This document shows, in pieces, positions 55,001 through 64,000 of a stretch of 64,000 nucleotides of DNA; the stretch's first letter is position 1; the number at the start of each line of letters is the position of its first letter. Source of the stretch: Pleurostoma richardsiae (lineage: Eukaryota > Ascomycota > Sordariomycetes > Calosphaeriales > Pleurostomataceae); assembly GCA_030052745.1 (NCBI GenBank), contig JANBVO010000027.1, positions 248,001 to 312,000 on the forward strand, written 5' to 3'. The translations under genes were made by a program, and so were the position numbers. Below the pieces are notes generated by a model. That model saw only the letters and a program-made list of their open reading frames with translations. It had not been told where the DNA came from and made no database searches.

Positions 55001-58000
55001 TTTTAGTTAACCGATAGTAAGTTAAAAACTTCGTTAAAAACGTTAAATAAAATAAAAAATTAAAAAAACTAGTTAAAAATATCGATTCCTATACGTTTAT
55101 CGAAAATACAGTAGAATTTAACTTTTATATTCTTAGTATTTTAAACGACCGATAGATTAATAATTATATATACGTTAAAGTAAACATTATCGATAATTTA
55201 AAACTAAAAATATTGTTAAATATTAATTTTCTTTATAATTACGACGTTAAAATTAATATAATTAAAAGTACTTATACGTTTTAATTATTATATAATATAA
55301 CGATAAAAGGTAACGTATTTAAAAAAAACGTTTTAAAGGAAATCTACCGTCGTATTAAAACTACCGATATTATCGTTATCTTTTTAAAAAACGAAGCCTT
55401 TATTACTATTTAATACGTCGATCTTCTAAAACTATTAAAAGAGAAAATAAAGGGACCGACGTTATATTATTTCGAACTAGTTTACTTTTTTGTAATCGAC
55501 GTTACAATTAACTACTTAGTACTTAAAACGATTATAATATAAAATAAGACGGATAAATTATAAAAGATCCGTTAAAATAAAATACTTAACCGAATATACG
55601 AATACTAAAATAACGAATAAGTTATATTTTACGAATAGGACGAGATTTAAGAATTTTTTAGTAAAAAAAATATTATACGTAAAAAGTTCGCGTTATATTT
55701 AAAAAAATTTAACGTTAATTACGTTAAAAAAGATTATAACTAAAAATAAATAAAAAAAACGGAAGTTCTACCTGAAAATATATTAAACTTATTTATTTTA
55801 TCGTACGATTTAACTAAACCTAATTATTTAAAAGCTATTAAATCGACCGTAAAAATAAATATTTATAATTCGAACCCTTTACTTATAAATAGAATTAAAA
55901 GTTTACTAAATAAATATAACGTTTTCCGTTATAAAAATATCGTACCGATACCGGAAAAATTTAAAATATACGTCGACTTAATTAACGGATAGTAATAATA
56001 ATTTAAAGTAATTCAAATATACTTACTAAAATTTAAAGATCGCGTTTTCTTTAACGAAATTTACGATAAGTTTTACGTTTAAAATTAAATAGAATTTTAA
56101 TACGAATTAACGTTTATTATATATTTAATTTTTATAATATAACGAACGATCGGAACGAAAGAAAAAAACTACGTTATAATTAACTTCTAACCGTTTAATC
56201 GTATTATAGTACCGGATATATATCCTTTATTAAATTAAAACGATATTATTAACGGTATAGTAAGTAAAAAATACTACGTTATTTTCGACGCCGTAAGATT
56301 TTTTTTTTAGTTACTAATTTACTATAATTATTATAACTATATAATCGTTATTAATCTCCGAAAATTTAAAAAGTCTAACGTAATCCTTATAGGATTTAAA
56401 AACTTACCCGTTTATATATAACGTTTTATAAATCGGATTTTCTTTCTTTACTAACATTTCGTTTATATTTATATTAATAATATCGTCGTCGTTAGTAATT
56501 CCGAAGAAAAACATTTTAAATACTTAGTTATAGTAATAAAAGTATTCGAAGAAAACCGAGTTTATATTTCGGCAGAAAAATCTTTCGTAAACTACTTAAC
56601 CGTAAAATTTCTCGGGTACGTAGTTAATAGTAACGGTATTACGAAAATAAAGGACTAAATAGTAGTTTTTAAGAAGATTAAATTTCCGAATAACTTTATC
56701 GACTTAAAAATATACTTTAATATAGTCGGTTAGTTTAGAAAAAATATTAATTAGTTCGACGTTAAAGTTAAACCGTTTTAGAATCGGAAAACGGTACTTC
56801 TAGTCGTTACGAAGAAAATAAAAGTTATATCGAAAAGAAAATTAAAGTTAATATAATAAACTTATACGTTAAAAGTAATATTCGTATTAATAACTAAAAA
56901 AATAAAATCTTTTTAAGTTTTATAAGATAATTTATATAAAGAGAATTTCTTATATTATTACGATTTAAAGTAACCGTTATTTTTTAAAGTTAACGTTTAT
57001 AAACGTATTTTTAACTTGTTTATCTTTTAACTTAATTAATTATAAGTAAAAAGTTAAATTTTAAGTAAGAATATATTTGTAAATTATATTAAATTAATTT
57101 TATTTATATTTAAGTTAATTATAACGGCTAAAAAGAAATATAAATCGATAGAAGTCGAAGTTATAGAAGTAATATAAGTTTATAAAAAGTTACGAAAATT
57201 AGTTTAATTAAACTAGTACTCCGTTAATATTTTTACCGATTACGTTTTAATTAAAAGGATCGTAATATATATTTCGTTAAATACAATAGACTTTAATAAA
57301 ACGAACTTAAAGTTCGTTAACGTAGTTAATTACTTATTATAGTTTAACTTATAAATCTTTTATATCTTTAGTAAACTAAATATTATTTCCGATATTCTAT
57401 TTAAATTACTAACGTTCGTAAAGGATTTAAATAAACTATAAAGTAATAAAGTTAACGAATTAAACGATATTATAACTAATACGTAAGCCGAAAGTAATAA
57501 TTTCGCGTTATACGTAAAAGAAACGTCGATCGAACTGATTTTATATTTCGATTTTAAAAGCCGTATTATCGATAAATATTATAAAGATAAGAAATACAGA
57601 AAAATCATCCGGAAGTTTTAAAATTACGCTAACTACGTTAAAATAAACGAATCGGACTTCAAACTTAATATCTCGAAGTAAAAACGACGAAAAAAACCTT
57701 CCTTTCCGTACGGACCGTTCGAAATAACGGATAATTTTCTCTACTACATCGATTACTTTAATAAAAGAAGATTTTATATTCTTATAAACTACGTTCCGAA
57801 ATTTTTCGAGTTAATCTACAACTATAAGTACTATTTTAGTATTAATAAGATAATAACTAATTTTAATAACGTTATATTTAATAAGAAAACTTAGAAAATC
57901 TATAAATAAATATAATTTTACGAAACTTACTACTAGAATTAAATAAATAAAAGTTTACTATCGAGAAAAATAACGTTAATTAAAATTCCGTTACAATTAT

Positions 58001-61000
58001 TTTATACGATAATAATAGACTTTATAACGTAATTATTAAAAGTATAAATAAAAGATACCTTTTAAGTATTACTAAAATATTATATTTTAAATACGATTTA
58101 TACGATAACGTATAAATTTAATAAGAAAACGTTATTTATAGTAAACTATTCGATATATAAAGCGAAAAACTAAGTAATTATAATTATTAAAACGTTAAAA
58201 GTAGTTAATTAAAATATATTGAAATATATTATCTTAAATAAAAATTCGAAGTTTATTTTCGAAATATAACGAATTATATTTATCGTTTTTAACGTTAAAC
58301 TTCTTTTTTTTACGGTATATTACTTTTAAACGGATAAATAGTTAAAACGTATAAATTAAATAGTAAAAATAGTTATTTATTATTATATCGTAATAAGTTT
58401 AAACGTATTATAATATAACTTATTACTAACGTTTTAATATTATATAAATAACGTTATAACTATTACGATTAATTAATTACCGAACGAATTAATTTATAGT
58501 TTTAAATTTAAAATAATATTAAATATATTCGTTAAATTATACGACGAACTAGTTAATAAAAACGTTTTTAAAGTAATACGTACTAATTATTAATAAAAAG
58601 TTATAGTTTTAATAAATATTACTATAATCGTCGTTAAATAATAATACGATAATAAATATAGTTTTATTTTTTACGAAATTAAAAATACAGTTTACTTTTA
58701 CTTAAGTAAAAATTATAATCTATCTAATAAACTTCGTACTAAATAGTTTAATTAATATATTAGCTTTTTTAAAGTAATAAATAAAAAAAGTTTATTAATA
58801 TATAAATTAGATTTTCCTATATACTAACAAGTTTATTTTATCGTTTCGATAGTTTAACTTTATAAGTTAAAGTAAAGAGAAAATCCCTTTAACCGAAACC
58901 GTAAAAAGCTATTAGAAATCGCTATAGACGGTATAAATAACCGTATAATAAATAAAATTATAAAGATTAGAATTATTTAAAAAAAAAATAACCTTACGGT
59001 ATAATACTTCGTTAAATAAAAAAACAAAGAAATAAAAAATAATATTTAAAAGATTAAAACTACTTTATTACGTTATAATAAGAAAACTATCGAGAACTAT
59101 AACGCAACTAGCTTTATTATCGACTAAGATAAAAAATATAAAACTAAAAGTATTATTCGTTTTAAATATAAACTCGTCGATAAGATTTTAAGGTCGAATA
59201 TCAAGATCGTTTTCTTATACGTTAATCGTATTAAGAAAATTAATTAAACGCGTTAAAAAACTACTACGTTTCTCGTTTAATATAAAAGAAATAATACAAA
59301 TAATTAAATTATTTATTAATAATCGTTAATTTTTCTTTATTATTTTCTCTTTATTAATTTAAATAGTAGTAAAGTTAAATAAAACGAAAAATAAATAAAA
59401 CGTTTTTCGTAAATAATCCTTTATTTATTAAATTAAAATCGTAGGACCTTTTATTTTTTATCCGATATTTAATACCTACTTAAAAAGGTAAGCTAGTCCG
59501 ATAATTTTTTTATTTTAAAATCTTAATACTTTTATAAATCTTTTCTTTTAATAATTTAACTAAAATTATTTTTCCTAAAAAACTTAATATTTTCTAAACG
59601 ATAACGACATACCCGTTAAACTTAATAACACGTCCGATAAGTATTATATTTAAAGATATAAAAAACCTTCCTAACAACACGTCCGTTAACCCTACCGTTA
59701 CGCTCGTTAAGTATAATAAAATTCGACGTAATATATAAACTAAAACTTATATATAAAAAATCTTCTATAAATTTTTATTAATCTTTAAAATCCCGAGAAC
59801 TCGCGTTATTATTTTAAGAAGATATACGTCGAATTAAATAAGTTAAACGAAAAATATAGTAAACTAATCGAAAAACCCGAAGATAATATAAGGAAATTTA
59901 AAAACCTACGAAAGAAAATCGATACCGTTAAAAGCCGTAAAAAACAAGTAGTAATAACGGAGTTATTAAACGAAATTAATAAGTGGATAAAAGTTAAAAA
60001 GACCGTAAAAATTACTATAGTTACTTTCGTTAAAAAAAAACCGGAAGAAGTTTAAAAAAAGTAATTAGTTAGTAAACTTAACGAACCGATTTTTACTATT
60101 ACTTTCGAAAATACTTTACTATACGTTACGAATACTAATAAAACTAAATAACGTAACGAAAAAGTAAATAACTTAATTTTATTTTATTAAATTATAAATA
60201 AAAAGTTTAATATTAACTTTTAATATAAACTATATATAAACTTATAAGTTATCTTTAATTATTTATAAATTAAAAACGGTAAATATAAAATTAATAACGT
60301 TATCGTTAACTTTAAATATATTACTTTACGAAAAATAATAACGATAATAAATTTTAATACTATTATTACTTATGTAACGGTAAATAAAAACTACGTTATA
60401 ATTAATAACTAACTTAATATTTTTATCGAAAAAAACGAAAATCTTATCTAACTTATTTCTTTATAGAATAAATAAAAGAAAAACAAAAAAATCGCGACTT
60501 ACGTCTTTAAATATAATTAATTAATTATTAAAGTTTTCGAATAGTATAATATAAATCTATACGATAATATTCTTTTTTAAATTTTAAAAACGAAATAAAT
60601 TTAAAGATTCTTTACTTTTTAACGTAAATAAAAACCTAACTTTACTAACGAATTAGTTAATAACGTTACGTTAAAAAAATTAAAGATCGAATTCTTAACT
60701 AATAACGTAACGGTAATTTAAACCGTTATAGAAAAATACTTTACTACTAAAATTAACGGTGTTCCGAATAATTTTACGCGATTATTTAAAAAAATTAATA
60801 CTTACGAAATTAATAATATATTATAATTTCAAAACGTTAACGTTAACGACAACGACGTTAAAAATAACGATAAAAACGATAATAAAGACGAAAAAAAAAA
60901 TAAAAACGATAACAAAAACGAAAATAATATTAATAAGAACGACGGAATAAACGAACGTAGTTTAAAATTAAATCGTCCTACGATTAATAATAAAAACGTT

Positions 61001-62134
61001 AATAAATTTAAATCGTACGGCTTAAAAACTAAGCTAAAAAAAAAAACTAACAGTAAAAAAAAATCTTACGATAGAAAAAACACTATAAAAGAAATATATA
61101 TTGAAATTAACGATAATATCGTTTTATTTAATTATATTTTTAACGAGATCGATTTTTTCTATAAAAAATATATTTTAAATAAAATATATATTTAAAATAA
61201 TATAATCCGCCGTATTAAAAATAATTTCGTTAAAACTATAATTATTTACTAAGAGAATAAAATCTACAACTAATACTTCCTTACTAAAACGATAGTTTTC
61301 GTATTCCAATATTATAACGTAAAATACGGCTTTAACGAAAGGATTAATAAAATATTAACTAAGTTAAAACGTTTAAATTTCGTTTAAATTATTTCGATTT
61401 AAACTATTTTTAACGTAATAATAATATAACCGAATACTAGTTATAATATAATAATAAAGTATATAATCGTTAATATAATAAAAATAATTAAAACGTTATA
61501 AAATAAAATAACCTCTATCGAAAAAAAAGCTAAAAATACGGAAAATAAAATTAAACGCTTCGAAAAAAATCTTAACGATTAAAAAAGCTTCTCGAAAAAA
61601 TATCTAATAAAATTCAACGGTAAAATTAAAATAGTTAACGAAAATATCGTCTACTTTAATAAGAAAATTACGAAGTTTAACTTTATTTACGATAATAATA
61701 CGTAAAATTTATAAGTATAAATTAAAATTATAAATAAAATATACGATATAGTTAAAAATATTAGCGGAATAATAATACGCTTTAATAAAATAAAAGCTAA
61801 AATCCGTACTTTTCGAAGAAATATTAACGAAATTACTCTTATAGTTAAATAAACGTTTAAACTAAAACCGAAACTATTAATAAAAGATATTAATTCTACG
61901 ATATCAACTCTTAATACTTCCGCTTTAATAATAAAATATAATCCTCCGGAAAATAACCTTAATAAACGTAAAAATAAAAAAAAGAAAATTAAACTCGATT
62001 ATTAATTAATAAGTCCTAATAAAGAGCTATAAAATTAGTAAGAAGAAGGAAATATAATATAAAATAAGTAAAACGAAGATTTCGTTAAATTAAATAATTA
62101 AGACGTTGTTTTTCTTTTTATTTAAATAAGAATA
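52087..62134 (+). mobile_element. RIP-destroyed Ty3/gypsy-type LTR retrotransposon, internal region
   Basis: About 10 kb between LTR-like copies 2 and 3, all frames broken. Plus-strand ghosts of pol can be read. At 56458-56490 the codons give FVYIYINNIVV, the expected result of G-to-A change in a reverse transcriptase YLDD box. At 58015-58026 IIDFIT matches the first integrase Asp. Near 58230-58262 there is a ghost of the second (Asp now Asn), and near 58321-58350 the remains of the HPQTDGQSERTN region. The order RT then integrase is that of Ty3/gypsy. Gag should lie at about 52.1-54.7 kb. The part 59.3-62.1 kb is not explained by pol. Confidence 0.8.
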
Positions 62135-62380
62135 TATTATAATACTTTAAATATTCCTTTAAAAAGTACTTAAACTTATCTAGTACGTAAAGCGTTAAAC
62201 TTAATTTTATATAAAGTAAGCTTAGTAAATAGATATTTTAAATAGAAAATTAAGCTCTTATTATTATATTACTTAATATTTTAACTTAAACGTTATATTT
62301 TAGTTTATATAGATTTTTACGTAGTTAGTTTTAATTACCTACGTACTAACTTAAATAATAAAAACTAACTTATTATAATA
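62135..62380 (+). repeat. LTR-like repeat copy 3, RIP-mutated
   Basis: 246 bp, exactly 11,152 bases after copy 1 and followed by the same spacer sequence. By eye, all ten CpA sites of copy 1 read TpA here while all five CpG sites are unchanged. Probable 3' LTR of the element. Confidence 0.75.
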
Positions 62381-62992
62381 GTTTTTATATTAATTAAATA
62401 TTATTATAAAATTTAAGAAAACGAAGTTTAAATTATTTAAATTAATTAAATTAACTTCTATTATATACCGAAATACGAACGGAAAGCTTAATATTTATAT
62501 TTTTTTTTTAACTAATTATTTTTCTTTAATTATTAGTTCTTTTTTAACTAAAGTTTCGTTTTTAATTATTAATTTCTTTATTTTTTTCTTCTTAATAATT
62601 TTCTTTTAAAAAATAAAAGATAATATTATATTTAATAAACGATACTTCTTTTTAATAACCGAATCTAAAATATTTACGTTGTCGATAATATTTAATTCTT
62701 TTTCTTTAATTATAATCGACGTTAAAACGTAATACAGTTTTTTTAACTATTATTAAATATTTTAAAAGTAATTAAAATCGATTTATTATTTTAACGTTTA
62801 CGTTTTAAAAATTAATACGTTCGTAATTTTATTCTTATTATTAATACTAAAAATTTATAATTAAAGTTAAAGTTAACGATTAATAATAAAGAAATTAACG
62901 ATATTTAAGTATTTAATAAAATTACTAATTAAAACTTTAAAAAATACGTTTTAAACCGATAATTCGTTTTAAAAAAACTTAATTAACGTTTT
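62381..62992. repeat. 612-bp spacer, second copy
   Basis: Homologous to 51229-51840 and of equal length; differs by transitions only as far as compared. Confidence 0.65.
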
Positions 62993-63238
62993 TATTATAA
63001 TATTCTAAGTATTTTTTTAAGGAGTACTTAGATTTATCTAGTACGTAAGGTGTTAAACTTAGTTTTATATAAAGTAAGTTTAATAAATAAATATTTTAAA
63101 TAGAGAATTAAATTCTTACTATTATATTACTTAATATTTTAACTTAAACGTTATATTTTAATTTATATAAATTCTTACGTAGTTAATTTTAACTACTTAT
63201 ATATTAACTTAAGTAATAAGAACTAATTTATTATAGTA
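62993..63238 (+). repeat. LTR-like repeat copy 4, RIP-mutated
   Basis: 246 bp, exactly 11,152 bases after copy 2. Less heavily mutated than copies 2 and 3 in places (keeps AAGGAGTACTTAGA), although two of the five CpG sites are lost. Confidence 0.75.
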
Positions 63239-64000
63239 AATAATATTTATAACTAGTATCGAATTAATTTCTTCTTTAGTTTTCGTTATTTCGAAAGAAA
63301 TAACTTTCTTATATTAAAACTAATTATTATAAATAATTACGTCGATAGTAATAATTTAAAAAACGTTAAACGTAATAGTATTTATTATTAAAATAATATT
63401 TAATATTATTATTATATAATCGGCTTAGTAATTATTATTTTTATAACGTTAATTTGTTTAATTAATTAGTTAATAATTCGATAAACGTAATAACTTTTAT
63501 AATTAAATTTACGATTTAAATTAAATTACTAGATTATCGATTAAAAATAGTAATAAAAACGTTACTATTAATAAAATAGTTAATAGTAATATTTACCGAA
63601 TAATTATTTTATAACTACTTTATACTTATAATTTATTAAATTTAAAGAAATCTACGCTTATATTTAAAATAATTAATAAACAGTTAACGTTATAACTATC
63701 TTTAATACTAACTAAGTTAAATTTAAAGTCGTAACTTTTTTATCGGTAAATTTAAAAGGAAATAATTATTTATTTAAAGTTATAAAAAAATTAAAACGAC
63801 TTCGAAATATACTTTCTACGGAAAACAACGAAGAAACTAAATAAACTATTGAAGCCGTTCTAACTACCTTTCGGTATTTCGAAGAATAAGAGTAAATTGA
63901 GAATCTACCGTTTAACCTTATAAGGGGACTTTTAGAGACTTTAAGAGAAATAATACCGGTAATACGGATATTATTACCGACGTTAAAACTAATAATATCG
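63239..64000 (+). mobile_element. Start of a second copy of the retrotransposon internal region
   Basis: Homologous to 52087-52848 at the same 11,152-bp offset up to the window end, so the array continues. RIP-mutated, no intact frame. Confidence 0.75.

Noticed and set aside
60759-60950. Lys/Thr/Ile-only frame of 63 aa in the AT-rich block
   Set aside because: Low-complexity by-product of C-to-T and G-to-A mutation, not a gene.
46440-64000. CRISPR-like or centromere satellite in the AT-rich block
   Set aside because: Repeats are LTR copies and a degraded retrotransposon with transition-only differences; no spacer structure, and no evidence for centromere function.

Overview
The window is from a filamentous ascomycete (Pezizomycotina). 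Evidence for this is the many short introns (about 50-95 bp, GT-AG with two probable GC-AG cases), fungal Zn2Cys6 regulators, MFS and NCS1 transporters, a P450, a tannase-family esterase, and a sharp switch from gene-rich sequence (1 to about 46.4 kb) to a very AT-rich block (about 46.4-64 kb) whose repeats differ almost only by C-to-T and G-to-A changes, the mark of repeat-induced point mutation (RIP). The species cannot be named from the sequence. Exon structures below were assembled by hand from reading frames, splice signals and family homology. Summed exons keep frame in every spliced gene except the DHA2 transporter, which carries a one-base lesion.

Layout. 0-15.4 kb: a tannase/feruloyl esterase cut by the window edge, a DHA1 MFS transporter, a DHA2 MFS drug-type transporter with a frameshift, a Zn2Cys6 regulator, an NCS1 purine-cytosine permease, a QDR-like MFS transporter, and an isochorismatase-family hydrolase (starts at 15421). 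15.4-23 kb: a second Zn2Cys6 regulator, homogentisate 1,2-dioxygenase and a divergent P450. The promoters of these and of the hydrolase share clustered TTGCCGG heptamers. 23-37.4 kb: a small Cys-rich protein, a 736-residue orphan, an AKR7-like aldo-keto reductase with a 21-bp micro-exon, a fungal rhodopsin-like membrane protein, a BAHD-like acyltransferase, an HRQ/DUF3445-family protein and a beta carbonic anhydrase.

39-45.3 kb: an aromatic-type aminotransferase, a Zn2Cys6 regulator and a thiamine-diphosphate 2-oxoacid decarboxylase. This is the gene set of an Ehrlich-type route (amino acid to oxoacid to aldehyde). Two intergenic regions of this cluster carry nearly the same 22-bp paired-CGG element (CGGAYCGG, six bases, CGGATCGG), a good candidate operator. 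With homogentisate dioxygenase 20 kb away, aromatic amino acid breakdown is a plausible theme of the neighbourhood, though this is inference.

46.4-64 kb: no intact gene. A tandem array of a RIP-destroyed Ty3/gypsy-type element holds four 246-bp LTR-like repeats (50983, 51841, 62135, 62993) with an exact 11,152-bp period. The first is almost free of RIP while everything around it is mutated. The mutation pattern removes CpA almost completely but largely spares CpG.
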